From: Hydrogenophaga crassostreae
Lineage (GTDB): Bacteria; Pseudomonadota; Gammaproteobacteria; Burkholderiales; Burkholderiaceae_C
Direction of reading: 5' to 3'
Length of the DNA: 64,000 nt
Assembly: GCF_001761385.1 (NCBI RefSeq)
Contig: NZ_CP017476.1
Location: 2,035,501-2,099,500 of the forward strand
Shown: one piece after another, positions 43,480 to 51,586 of the stretch
Numbering within the stretch: position 1 is the stretch's first letter
Layout: the number at the start of each line of letters is the position of its first letter
Translations under genes and position numbers: made by a program
Notes under the pieces: generated by a model
Databases searched by the model: none
What the model saw: only the letters and a program-made list of their open reading frames with translations
What the model was told of the DNA's origin: nothing

Positions 43480-44175
43480 TCAGGTTATGCGGATATTGAG
43501 CGCCTGAAGGCCCTCGACGCCACCTTTCATCACGTCGCCCTTGCTCACGGCTGCCACGCCTGCGGGCGTACCGGTGTAGATGAGGTCGCCAGGCTGCAGT
43601 TCCCAGGCGGCAGACAGGTGCTCAATGATTTCGCCGATGTTCCAGATCAGCATGCTGATCTGGCTGCGCTGGCGCTCGTTGCCATTGACCTCGAGCCAGA
43701 TGGCGGCGTCTTCGATGTGGCTGGTTTGATCCACCGGCGTGATGGCTCCGATGGGTGCCGACTGGTCAAATGCTTTGCCAATGCACCAGGGGCGACCTTG
43801 TTTCTTCATGTCGTTCTGAAGGTCACGGCGCGTCATGTCCAGGCCGACAGCGTAGCCAAAAATGTGGCTGGCTGCGTCAGCCGCTGCGATGTTGCGACCA
43901 CCCTTGCCTATGGCCACGACAAGTTCGATTTCGTGGTGCAGGTTGCTGGTTTGGCTGGGGTAGGGGCAGTCGGCCGTGACACCAGGTTCGGCCACCAGCA
44001 CGGCGTCGGCGGGCTTCTGGAAAAAGAAGGGTGGTTCACGGCCGGTGAAGCCCATTTCTTTGGCGTGTTCTTCGTAGTTGCGGCCCACGCAGTAAATGCG
44101 GTGCACGGGAAAGCGCTCGGCACGGCCTTCGACAGGCACGGAAACGGTGGGAGATGGTGGAAATACGTGGTTCAT
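43480..44175 (-). CDS. Fumarylacetoacetate hydrolase (FAH)-family protein
   Basis: This is a 231-residue FAH-fold metal-dependent hydrolase/isomerase/decarboxylase. YCVGRNYEEHAKEMG, FFFQKPADAVL, the acidic metal residues in LHHEIELVVAIGKGG, GYAVGLDMTRRDLQ and GDLIYTGTPAGVAAV are diagnostic. Small members act on fumarylpyruvate, acylpyruvates or oxaloacetate-type ring-cleavage products. The start at 44175 gives the family length; the frame extends to 44307 without homology. It lies downstream of the ferredoxin gene on the same strand, suggesting it acts late in the same pathway. Confidence 0.9.
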   Translation of the reverse strand: MNHVFPPSPTVSVPVEGRAERFPVHRIYCVGRNYEEHAKEMGFTGREPPFFFQKPADAVLVAEPGVTADCPYPSQTSNLHHEIELVVAIGKGGRNIAAADAASHIFGYAVGLDMTRRDLQNDMKKQGRPWCIGKAFDQSAPIGAITPVDQTSHIEDAAIWLEVNGNERQRSQISMLIWNIGEIIEHLSAAWELQPGDLIYTGTPAGVAAVSKGDVMKGGVEGLQALNIRIT

Positions 44176-44240
44176 GGGCGACCTTCGTTGGGTGAATGGG
44201 ACAGCGGCGTTGTTCTGTTGCAGTTTCGGTATCAGGGACG

Positions 44241-44564
44241 TCAGTACTGCGCAGTGGGCAGGTGCACCACCAGGCCGTCGAGTTCGGCGGTCAGCTCGAT
44301 CTGGCAACTCAGTCGGCTGGTGGCCTCTCGGGGGCTGGCGGTGAATTCAAGCATCGCCATTTCATCGTTGCTGGCCTCGGGCAGGCGCGAGGCCCACTCG
44401 GGCGCCACTTTGACATGGCAGGTGGCGCAGGTCAGTGACCCACCGCAGTCGGCGGCGATGCCGGGGTGCCTGGCCTTCTCGGCCGCTTGCATCAGGCTTT
44501 GGCCAGGCTTGCCTGGAACGGTTTGTTCGCTGCCGTCTGCGGCGATGAAGTGAATGGTGATCAT
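44241..44564 (-). CDS. 2Fe-2S ferredoxin (adrenodoxin/putidaredoxin type)
   Basis: This is a 107-residue vertebrate-type ferredoxin. The cluster ligands are Cys40, Cys46 and Cys49 in DCGGSLTCATCH and Cys87 in RLSCQIEL. It probably passes electrons to the Rieske oxygenase encoded two genes upstream. No ferredoxin reductase gene is in the cluster. It starts 11 bases after the GS-like gene stop. Confidence 0.92.
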   Translation of the reverse strand: MITIHFIAADGSEQTVPGKPGQSLMQAAEKARHPGIAADCGGSLTCATCHVKVAPEWASRLPEASNDEMAMLEFTASPREATSRLSCQIELTAELDGLVVHLPTAQY

Positions 44565-44575
44565 GTCTTCGTTGT

Positions 44576-46069
44576 TCAGGTGCGCCCGAAGTATTCGCGG
44601 CGCTCAAATTCGGTGGGATTTTGCGCCTTCGCGTGACGCTCTATTTCGCTGCGCTTGATGCGCTCGAAGTAGTTGACGAAACTGGCGCCCAGGCTGGCGT
44701 TGAGCGCGGTGTCGGCCAACAGGGCGTCTAGCGCCTGGGGCAGGGAGGATGGCACCGGTTCGTGGGCCTCGCCGTAGGGCGATTCGCAAGCCTGGGGCGG
44801 TTGCAGACCGCGGCGCAGCCCGTCAAGCCCGGCATGGATTTGTGCCGCCATGGTGAGATAGGGATTGGCGGCGGGTTCCCCGATGCGGTTCTCGATTCGG
44901 GTGCCTGGGTCGCCCGCGCCGCCGATGACACGCAGCATGGCCCCCCGGTTGTCCCGCCCCCAGCAGATCGACTGCGGCGCCAAGGCGTTGGGCTGGAAGC
45001 GGCCATAGCCATTGATGGTGGGTGTGCACAGTGCGGTGATGGCCGGGGCATGGGTCAACAGGCCGCCGAGCCACTGAGAGCCGGCCAGTGTCAGTGTGTG
45101 GTGGGCCATGCCCGGGTGGCTGCCTGGTTCGGGGGTGTCGCGCATGAAGGCGTTGTGGCCCGACTTGAGGTGGACCAACGATTGGTGCAAATGCCAGCCG
45201 CTGGACATCACGTTGGGAAACGGTGGGCGGCACATGAAGCTGGCGTGGTAACCCGCGCGGCGCAGGGCCTGGCGCACCCCGTTGCGGAACAGCACCATGT
45301 GATCGGCGGCGGTGAGCGCGTCGGTGGCGTCAAAAACGGCCTCAATCTGGCTGGGGCCAAGTTCGATCTCCAGCGATTGCAGCGGCAGGTCGAGCGCCTG
45401 GGCGGTTTGGCGAACGATCTCCAGCGGTTCGTGGGCCATGTCGGCCATGGCTTCCGAATGCAGGTTGTAGCCGGGGTGCACCATTTCCACGGCGGGTGGC
45501 TCACCGGGCCAGGCGGCTCGGTTGGGGTCGAGCTGTGGGGTGGTGTCGGTGATGCGGTAGATGTGAAACTCCACCTCCAGCCCGGTTCGCAAGCCGTGGC
45601 CCGAAGCGGCGAGGCGTTCCAGCGCATTTTGCAAAACCCTGCGCGTATCGAGCTTGACCGGTGTGCCGTTGGTGAACCAGGGCTGGCAGCGCATCCAGCC
45701 CACGCCTTCGGCCCAGGGAAGCCGAATGAAGCTCATGGGGTCGGGCAAAAGAATCAGGTTGGTCGCGCCCGCAAAGCCAGGGATGTCCTGTGTTCCGCTG
45801 GGTTCAAAGATTGACCAGGCGGTGCGGTCCCCGGTGTCTTTGAGCATGAGTGTGCTGACCATGCCGACACCGTCGTACAGGGCGCGAATGGCGGCGCGAA
45901 CGGCGAGGGTTTTGCTGCGCAGCTGGCCGTGGGTGTCACACCAGCCGAGGCGGATGCTGTGAACGCCCGAGGCTTCGATGGCGCTGATGGCATTTTCGCA
46001 ATCGGCTTGTCGCTGGCTGTCATGAACTGCGCAGCGCTCGGCGAAACAGGGTGGGATGGGGTTGCTCAC
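44576..46069 (-). CDS. Glutamine synthetase-family protein (gamma-glutamyl ligase-like)
   Basis: This is a 497-residue GS-fold ligase from a GTG start that overlaps the oxygenase stop (GTGA). The N-terminal beta-grasp region (VHSIRLGWCDTHGQLRSKTL) and catalytic-domain blocks are visible: metal glutamates in GLEVEFHIY and IELGPSQIEAVFD, SGWHLHQSL, NGYGRFQPNALAP, and the arginine/glutamate motif ENRIGEPAANPYL. It resembles the PuuA/FluG and aniline-catabolic GS-like group more than ammonia-assimilating GlnA, which is not expected in such a cluster. It may activate an amine or acid substrate by gamma-glutamylation, which is inference from context. Confidence 0.85.
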   Translation of the reverse strand: MSNPIPPCFAERCAVHDSQRQADCENAISAIEASGVHSIRLGWCDTHGQLRSKTLAVRAAIRALYDGVGMVSTLMLKDTGDRTAWSIFEPSGTQDIPGFAGATNLILLPDPMSFIRLPWAEGVGWMRCQPWFTNGTPVKLDTRRVLQNALERLAASGHGLRTGLEVEFHIYRITDTTPQLDPNRAAWPGEPPAVEMVHPGYNLHSEAMADMAHEPLEIVRQTAQALDLPLQSLEIELGPSQIEAVFDATDALTAADHMVLFRNGVRQALRRAGYHASFMCRPPFPNVMSSGWHLHQSLVHLKSGHNAFMRDTPEPGSHPGMAHHTLTLAGSQWLGGLLTHAPAITALCTPTINGYGRFQPNALAPQSICWGRDNRGAMLRVIGGAGDPGTRIENRIGEPAANPYLTMAAQIHAGLDGLRRGLQPPQACESPYGEAHEPVPSSLPQALDALLADTALNASLGASFVNYFERIKRSEIERHAKAQNPTEFERREYFGRT

Positions 46070-47460
46070 GGTTGCCGGGTCTCCAGGTCTGCGGAAACTG
46101 CATTTCTCTCCGTTGGTCGGGCCCAGGGCGCGGCCGCGCGTTTGGCTGTCACGGCGGCTTTCCACCAGGTTTGCCATTCGTTGGCTGGGGCGATGCCATC
46201 GACCGTGTCGGGGCCCGCGATGGCACTGTGCAGTGCGGGGTCTGCGATGCCCGGCGGTATACCGCCGTTGGCCACGGTGTCGATGGCCTGCAGCAGCAGG
46301 CGGCGGTTGGCCATGATGACCTTGTCGGTGGTGCCCAGGTGTTCGCGGGTGCGGTCTTGAATGGCCCCCATGCTCTCGCAGGCCCATTGGTCGTGCACGT
46401 TGATGTCGTCCTCGCCCATGCCGAGGTAGGTTCGGTTTTGCTGCTCCTCGGCGTTGAAACCCCAGTTGTTGTGGCGACCCGATTTGGGGATGTAGTCGGG
46501 CAGGGTGACGGCGTCCAGGCGCTGGTTGCGCATGGTCTCTTTGTTGACCGGTCCGTCGAAGCTGGTGAAAAAGGCGTACCAGTGGTTGTGGGTGTCGTCC
46601 ACGGGCACGTGCATCTGCGTGATCGTCATGGTCTCAGACAAGGGGATCACGAAGGTTTGCGGGAACACGGCGTTGGTGACCCGCACATGGGCGAGCGCCT
46701 CGGTCATCTTGCGCAAAGCAGTGAGCTGAAATCCATAAGGCTCTGCGGTGAAGGAAATCTCGGGTTGACCAAATTCGCGCATGACGCGGGTCATGGGCCA
46801 GCGCTCGCCACCCACATCACCCGCGCTGGCACCGCGAAACTGTTTGCCGTAGCTGTCTTCCAGCGAGGCATCGTTGAAGAAGCGGTGCAGGTAAGAGGCG
46901 TGGGCCGGATCGATGCCCACTTCAAAGGCCTGCAGCCAGTTGCATTGCCACAACCCTTTGAAGGCAAAGCTGTGGCTGGCTGGCGCCACAAAGCAGTCAA
47001 GGGCGGGCATTGGCGGAGGGGGCTGGTCTTCGGGACCAAACCAGCCAAACAGAACGCCCGCCCGGGTTTCCAGGGGATAGCTGCGCTGCTGGATGCGGCT
47101 GCACAGCTGACTGCCGGCGGGTTCGCCGGGCGTCTCAATGCACTGGCCTGTGGCGTCGAATTTCCAGCCATGAAAGGGGCAGCGCAGCCCGTCGCCTTCG
47201 TTGCGGCCAAAAGCGAGGTCGGCGCCGCGGTGTGGGCAGGCGCGATCGAGCAAGCCAAATCCGCCATGGGTATTGCGAAACAGCACAAAGTCTTGCCCCA
47301 GCACGCGAACAGCTTTCACCGGGCGGGTGGCCATGGAGGGGTCAAGGGCTGGGTCGAATTCGTCAAGCAAGGCAACGGGTTGCCAGTAGCGGCGCAACAA
47401 TTCGCCGGCGGGCGTTCCGGGGCCAACGCGCGTGATGCGCTCATTCAGTTCTGCTTTCAT
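46066..47460 (-). CDS. Rieske non-heme iron oxygenase, large subunit
   Basis: This is a 464-residue aromatic-ring-hydroxylating or demethylating oxygenase. The Rieske cluster is CPH-x16-CPFH (Cys75, His77, Cys94, His97). The mononuclear iron motif D-x2-H-x4-H is Asp184, His187, His192 (GIDPAHASYLH). The layout resembles phthalate 4,5-dioxygenase-type single-component alpha subunits. It is the first gene of the minus-strand cluster, only 65 bases from the divergent GntR start with a palindrome between. The substrate is unknown. Confidence 0.92.
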   Translation of the reverse strand: MKAELNERITRVGPGTPAGELLRRYWQPVALLDEFDPALDPSMATRPVKAVRVLGQDFVLFRNTHGGFGLLDRACPHRGADLAFGRNEGDGLRCPFHGWKFDATGQCIETPGEPAGSQLCSRIQQRSYPLETRAGVLFGWFGPEDQPPPPMPALDCFVAPASHSFAFKGLWQCNWLQAFEVGIDPAHASYLHRFFNDASLEDSYGKQFRGASAGDVGGERWPMTRVMREFGQPEISFTAEPYGFQLTALRKMTEALAHVRVTNAVFPQTFVIPLSETMTITQMHVPVDDTHNHWYAFFTSFDGPVNKETMRNQRLDAVTLPDYIPKSGRHNNWGFNAEEQQNRTYLGMGEDDINVHDQWACESMGAIQDRTREHLGTTDKVIMANRRLLLQAIDTVANGGIPPGIADPALHSAIAGPDTVDGIAPANEWQTWWKAAVTAKRAAAPWARPTERNAVSADLETRQP

Positions 47461-47483
47461 GGGGCTCCAACAACGTGAAAATT

Positions 47484-47499
47484 AAACGGTATACCGTTT
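47484..47499. promoter_or_regulatory. Perfect 16-bp palindrome, probable GntR operator
   Basis: AAACGGTATACCGTTT is an exact inverted repeat. It lies midway between the divergent starts of the Rieske oxygenase (47460) and GntR (47526) genes. The GGTATACC core is in the style of FCD-subfamily GntR sites. It probably mediates autoregulation and substrate-responsive control of the catabolic cluster. Confidence 0.75.
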
Positions 47500-47525
47500 T
47501 TATGTTTCAGTGTACAGTTTGCCGC

Positions 47526-48245
47526 ATGACGCTGCAAGACACCGTATTGATGCAATTGAGAGACCTCATCCTCAGCGGTGAGTTTTCGCCTGGCCACCGC
47601 CTCGCCGAACAGCAACTCGCCGAACGGCTGGGGGCTTCACGCACGCCGGTTCGCACCGCTTTGGTAACGCTGGAGCAAGAGGGTTTGGTCGAGACCAATG
47701 AAACCGGCAAGTTCATGGTGCGCCAGTTCACGGCGCAAGAGGTGATCGATGCCATTGCTGTTCGCGGCCACCTTGAGGGCATGGCCGCGCGCCTCGTTGC
47801 GGAGCATGGCATTTCGAGACAGCTGCAGGGCGAATTGCAGGCATGCCTGGATGAGGGGGATCGCCTGTTGAAAGCCGATCCGCTCACCCTGGCCAGCTAC
47901 GCCGCCTATGCGACCATGAACGACCGTTTCCACGCGCTGATTCTTCAGGCCTGCGGTAACCGCGCTTTGCAGCGGGCCGTCGAACTCAACGACAAGTTGC
48001 CGTTCGCACCGGCGTCGGCGATGCTGCCCATGCAAGGCACGGTGGCACTGGACCGGGACTGGATGTTGTACGCCCATCGGCAGCACCACTTGCTGTTCGC
48101 CGCCATGCGCGATGGTCAGAGCGCACGGGCCCAGGCGCTGGCTTCCGAGCACACCGAGGTGGCCCAGATGAACATGCGCCTGGCTCTGGAGCGACGCAGC
48201 GAAAGCGTGCAGGTCATGCCTGCCATGCGCCTGGTGGTGGGGTGA
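47526..48245 (+). CDS. GntR-family regulator (FCD) of the Rieske cluster
   Basis: This is a 239-residue one-component regulator. The winged helix (LRDLILSGEFSPGHRLAEQQLAERLG, then SRTPVRTALVTLEQEGLVE) is followed by a helical FCD domain with NDRFHALILQACGN and HRQHHLLFAAMRDG. The start at 47526 is chosen over 47475 because it places the helix normally and leaves the operator upstream. It is divergent from the Rieske/GS-like/ferredoxin/FAH genes. The inducer is probably the pathway substrate or an intermediate. Confidence 0.9.
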   Translation: MTLQDTVLMQLRDLILSGEFSPGHRLAEQQLAERLGASRTPVRTALVTLEQEGLVETNETGKFMVRQFTAQEVIDAIAVRGHLEGMAARLVAEHGISRQLQGELQACLDEGDRLLKADPLTLASYAAYATMNDRFHALILQACGNRALQRAVELNDKLPFAPASAMLPMQGTVALDRDWMLYAHRQHHLLFAAMRDGQSARAQALASEHTEVAQMNMRLALERRSESVQVMPAMRLVVG

Positions 48246-48281
48246 TGGCAGGGGCCGCAGGCTCTGGTGTATTGTGAGGAA

Positions 48282-49868
48282 ATGGTCTCAACAAAAAACC
48301 CTGATTCTTCACCTGATCGTGCTGCGCCCCCCTCCGGATTGGTCCTGCGGCGGGTGGCCATCGACACCTACCACGAGAACGTGGCCTACCTGCACCGCGA
48401 ATGCGCGGTGTACCGTGCAGAAGGCTTTCAGGCGCTGTCAAAGGTAGAGGTGCGCGCCAATGGCAAACGCATTCTCGCCACACTCAACGTGGTGGATGAC
48501 ACAGCCATTGTTGGCTGCGGCGAGCTCGGCGTTTCCGAAGATGCTTTTGCACAACTGGCTGTGCCCAACGGGCACCCGGCAGCGGTGTCCCAGGCCGAAC
48601 CCGCCGCCTCGATTCCGGCGCTGTTTCGCAAGATCAATGGTGAGCGTCTGGGGCGTGAAGACTTTGAAGCCATCGTGCGCGACATCGCGCAACACCGCTA
48701 TTCCAAGATCGAACTCACCGCCTTCGTAGTGGCCTGCAACCGCAGCGAACTGGATCGCGAAGAGGTGTATTTCCTGACCGAAGCGATGGTCGCCACCGGG
48801 CGCCGTCTCGACTGGCATGAACGCCTGGTGGTGGACAAGCACTGCATCGGCGGCATTCCCGGCAACCGAACCTCGATGCTGGTGGTGCCCATCGTGGCGG
48901 CTTATGGCCTGGTGTTTCCGAAAACCTCGTCGCGTGCGATCACATCGCCGGCGGGCACCGCCGACACCATGGAGGTCTTGGCTACCGTGGAAATGCCGTT
49001 TGAACAGCTCACCCAGATCGTGCACCAGCACCATGGCTGTCTTGCCTGGGGCGGTACGGCCGACCTGTCGCCGGCCGACGATGTGTTGATCTCTGTGGAG
49101 CGCCCGTTGAACATCGATTCGCCAGGACAGATGGTGGCTTCCATTTTGTCCAAAAAGGTCGCAGCGGGTGCGACGCACCTGGTGCTCGATATTCCCATCG
49201 GACCGACCGCCAAGGTGCGCTCCATGCCCGAGGCGCAAAAGCTGCGCCGCTTGTTTGAATACGTGGCCGACCGGCTGGGTTTGTCGCTCGACGTGGTCGT
49301 GACCGATGGACGCCAGCCGATTGGGCGTGGTGTCGGCCCGGTGCTGGAGGCGCGCGATGTGATGCGGGTGCTTGAGAACCACCCGGATGCGCCCGACGAT
49401 CTGCGCGAAAAATCGCTCCGGCTGGCTGGCCGTCTGATCGAGTGCAGCCCCGATGTGCGCGGCGGCGACGGTTACCGCATCGCCCGCGATATTCTTGATT
49501 CGGGCCGGGCGCTGGCCAAGATGCAGGCCATCATCGCGGCCCAGGGCGCGAAGGGTTTTGACCACCACCATCCGGCGCTGGGCAGCTTGACGCTCGATGT
49601 GGCGGCGCCCTCAGCGGGTGTGGTGGTGGGGATTGACAACCTGCAACTGGCGCGCATTGCGCGTCTGGCCGGTGCGCCCAAGGTGCCGCAGGCAGGCGTG
49701 GATTTGTTGAAGCGTTTGGGTGATGCGGTGGTACAGGGTGAAGTGCTGTACCGCATACATGCCAGCTATGCAGCCGATCTGGCCTTTGCCCGCGATGCAT
49801 GCGAGCGTGAAAACGCCTACCGCATCGGCACGGTTGATCAATTGCCTCAGGTTTTTGTGGAGTTCTGA
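48282..49868 (+). CDS. Archaeal-type thymidine/AMP phosphorylase family protein
   Basis: This is a nucleoside/nucleotide phosphorylase of about 528 residues, longer than standard DeoA. An N-terminal extension of about 90 residues (VAIDTYHENVAYLHRECAV onwards) precedes the core. The core has HRYSKIELTAFVVACNRSELDREEVYFLTEAM, VDKHCIGGIPGNRT, SSRAITSPAGTADTME and GGTADLSPADDVL. This layout is that of the TIGR02645 group (archaeal AMP phosphorylase and bacterial putative thymidine phosphorylase 2). The reaction could be phosphorolysis of thymidine or of AMP. The stop overlaps the next ATG by one base, coupling it to the PRPP-synthetase-like gene. Confidence 0.88.
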   Translation: MVSTKNPDSSPDRAAPPSGLVLRRVAIDTYHENVAYLHRECAVYRAEGFQALSKVEVRANGKRILATLNVVDDTAIVGCGELGVSEDAFAQLAVPNGHPAAVSQAEPAASIPALFRKINGERLGREDFEAIVRDIAQHRYSKIELTAFVVACNRSELDREEVYFLTEAMVATGRRLDWHERLVVDKHCIGGIPGNRTSMLVVPIVAAYGLVFPKTSSRAITSPAGTADTMEVLATVEMPFEQLTQIVHQHHGCLAWGGTADLSPADDVLISVERPLNIDSPGQMVASILSKKVAAGATHLVLDIPIGPTAKVRSMPEAQKLRRLFEYVADRLGLSLDVVVTDGRQPIGRGVGPVLEARDVMRVLENHPDAPDDLREKSLRLAGRLIECSPDVRGGDGYRIARDILDSGRALAKMQAIIAAQGAKGFDHHHPALGSLTLDVAAPSAGVVVGIDNLQLARIARLAGAPKVPQAGVDLLKRLGDAVVQGEVLYRIHASYAADLAFARDACERENAYRIGTVDQLPQVFVEF

Positions 49869-50782
49869 TGACGCTTGTTGACGCTGCAGCCACAAGCTGC
49901 CTTTTGCATTTTCCTGAAGATGCCGAGATTGCGGGCCGCGCGGCTGCCGCTGCGGGTTTGAAACCCTGTGCCGTTGAACGCCACCGATTTCCGGATGGCG
50001 AGTTGCGCCTGCGTTTGCCCGAGGTCGTTTCGCCACGGGCGGTGGTCTGGCGCACGCTGAACGATCCCAATGAGAAGCTGGTTGAATTGTTGCTCGTCGC
50101 ACAGACGGCGCGGTTGCTCGGCGCGCAGCATCTGACGCTGGTCGCGCCTTACCTGGCCTACATGCGGCAAGACATTGCATTCAACCCCGGTGAGGTCGTG
50201 AGCCAGCGCGTGGTGGGCAAGTTTCTGGCGGGGTTGTTCGATGCGGTGATCACTGTGGATCCCCATCTGCATCGCGTGAGCACACTGCAAGAGGCGGTGC
50301 CCGTGGCGGACGCCATCGTGCTCAGCGGCGCACCCGTACTGGCTGACCATGTGCATCAACAGCGCCCCGATGCGGTGTTGATCGGACCCGACGAAGAATC
50401 GCTGCAATGGGTGGCCCAGGCGGCTGCGCGGCATGGCTGGGACCACGCTGTGTGTTTCAAGCAGCGCCACGGTGATCGCGCCGTGTCCATCGAGCTGCCT
50501 GCGCTGCCAGTCAAGGGCCGGTCGGTGGTCTTGATGGATGACGTGGCCAGTTCGGGCCATACGCTGGCACAGGCCGCGCGGAAGTTGCGGGCTGCGGGTG
50601 CCGCGTCGGTGGATGTGGCGGTGACGCACGCCTTGTTTGCCGAAGGTGCGTTGGCGCTGGTCAGGGAATCTGGCGTGGACGAAGTCTGGAGCACCGACTG
50701 CATCACCCACTCGAGCAACGCGGTGAGCATGGTGCCAGCCTTGGCGCAGTCCCTGGTGGCGCTGGCGGGCAAGGCCAGTTGA
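49868..50782 (+). CDS. Ribose-phosphate diphosphokinase-like protein (PRPP synthetase family)
   Basis: This is a 304-residue protein of the Prs/phosphoribosyltransferase fold. RHRFPDGELRLRLPE, LVAPYLAYMRQDIAFNPGEVVS, VDPHLHRV and the PRPP-binding motif VVLMDDVASSGHTLA are present. It is divergent in detail from the housekeeping Prs. It overlaps the phosphorylase gene, a pairing that suggests a joint pathway moving the ribose phosphate released from nucleotides into PRPP or a bisphosphate. Which exact phosphotransfer it does is unknown. Confidence 0.88.
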   Translation: MTLVDAAATSCLLHFPEDAEIAGRAAAAAGLKPCAVERHRFPDGELRLRLPEVVSPRAVVWRTLNDPNEKLVELLLVAQTARLLGAQHLTLVAPYLAYMRQDIAFNPGEVVSQRVVGKFLAGLFDAVITVDPHLHRVSTLQEAVPVADAIVLSGAPVLADHVHQQRPDAVLIGPDEESLQWVAQAAARHGWDHAVCFKQRHGDRAVSIELPALPVKGRSVVLMDDVASSGHTLAQAARKLRAAGAASVDVAVTHALFAEGALALVRESGVDEVWSTDCITHSSNAVSMVPALAQSLVALAGKAS

Positions 50783-50818
50783 TCACCTCCGCAGTTGTGC
50801 ACGCAGACTGTGCCCAAG

Positions 50819-50830
50819 CTTGTGCACAAG
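50819..50830. repeat. 12-bp perfect palindrome
   Basis: CTTGTGCACAAG lies between the PRPP-synthetase-like gene and maiA. A partial second copy of the half site (GTTGTGCAC) sits about 28 bases upstream. It may be an operator, but nothing identifies the binding protein. Confidence 0.4.
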
Positions 50831-50944
50831 TTCAGGGATAACTCGCGCAGGTGGCGACGGGCCTGGCGATCCAGAGGGTGCCTGTTTTTCAGGCGCCAGG
50901 CGCATTGAGGTCACACCTGCAATCGCAGGTTTATGCTCAGGGGC

Positions 50945-51586
50945 ATGAAGCTCTATAACTACTTCCGATCTTCGGCCTCTTACCGGGTGCGCATCGCGCT
51001 CGCTCTCAAGGGGTTGCCGTATGAGTATGTGTCGGTTCATCTGGCCAAGGGCGAACACCGGCAGGCCGAATACGCCGCGCTGTCCGCCGATGGACTGGTG
51101 CCCCTGCTCGAGTTGCCCGATGGCACGCGCCTGTCGCAATCGCTGGCCATCATGGAGTACCTGGATGAACAGCACCCCGCATCGGCATTGCTTCCGGCCG
51201 ATGCGCTGTCGCGTTCGCGGGTTCGCGCGCTGGCGCAATCCATTGCTTGCGAGATTCACCCGCTGAACAATTTGCGGGTCCTGAAATACCTTGTGCACGA
51301 AATGAAGGCCGAAGAAGAAGCCAAGAACACCTGGTACCGCCATTGGGTGCGCACAGGCCTTGAGGCCTTCGAACGCCAACTGGCGCAGCAGCCAGCTTCG
51401 ACGTTCTGCTGGGGCGATGCACCGTCTTTGGCTGATTGCTGCCTGGTGCCCCAGATCTACAACGCCGAGCGTTTTGACACCCCACTGCAGGGCTTGCCGC
51501 GCACCATGGCCGCATACGAAGCCTGCATGGCATTGCCCGCATTTCAGGCGGCTCAACCGTCAGCCTGCCCGGATGCAGCGCCTTGA
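50945..51586 (+). CDS. maiA: Maleylacetoacetate isomerase (zeta-class glutathione S-transferase)
   Basis: This is a 213-residue GST. The catalytic SSASYRVRIALALKG near the N-terminus is the zeta-class signature. LSQSLAIMEYLDEQHP and IACEIHPLNNLRVLKYL are conserved. The enzyme uses glutathione to isomerise maleylacetoacetate (tyrosine/homogentisate route) or maleylpyruvate (gentisate route). The start at 50945 gives MKLYNYFRSS, typical of the family. It overlaps the pgeF gene by four bases. Confidence 0.9.
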   Translation: MKLYNYFRSSASYRVRIALALKGLPYEYVSVHLAKGEHRQAEYAALSADGLVPLLELPDGTRLSQSLAIMEYLDEQHPASALLPADALSRSRVRALAQSIACEIHPLNNLRVLKYLVHEMKAEEEAKNTWYRHWVRTGLEAFERQLAQQPASTFCWGDAPSLADCCLVPQIYNAERFDTPLQGLPRTMAAYEACMALPAFQAAQPSACPDAAP

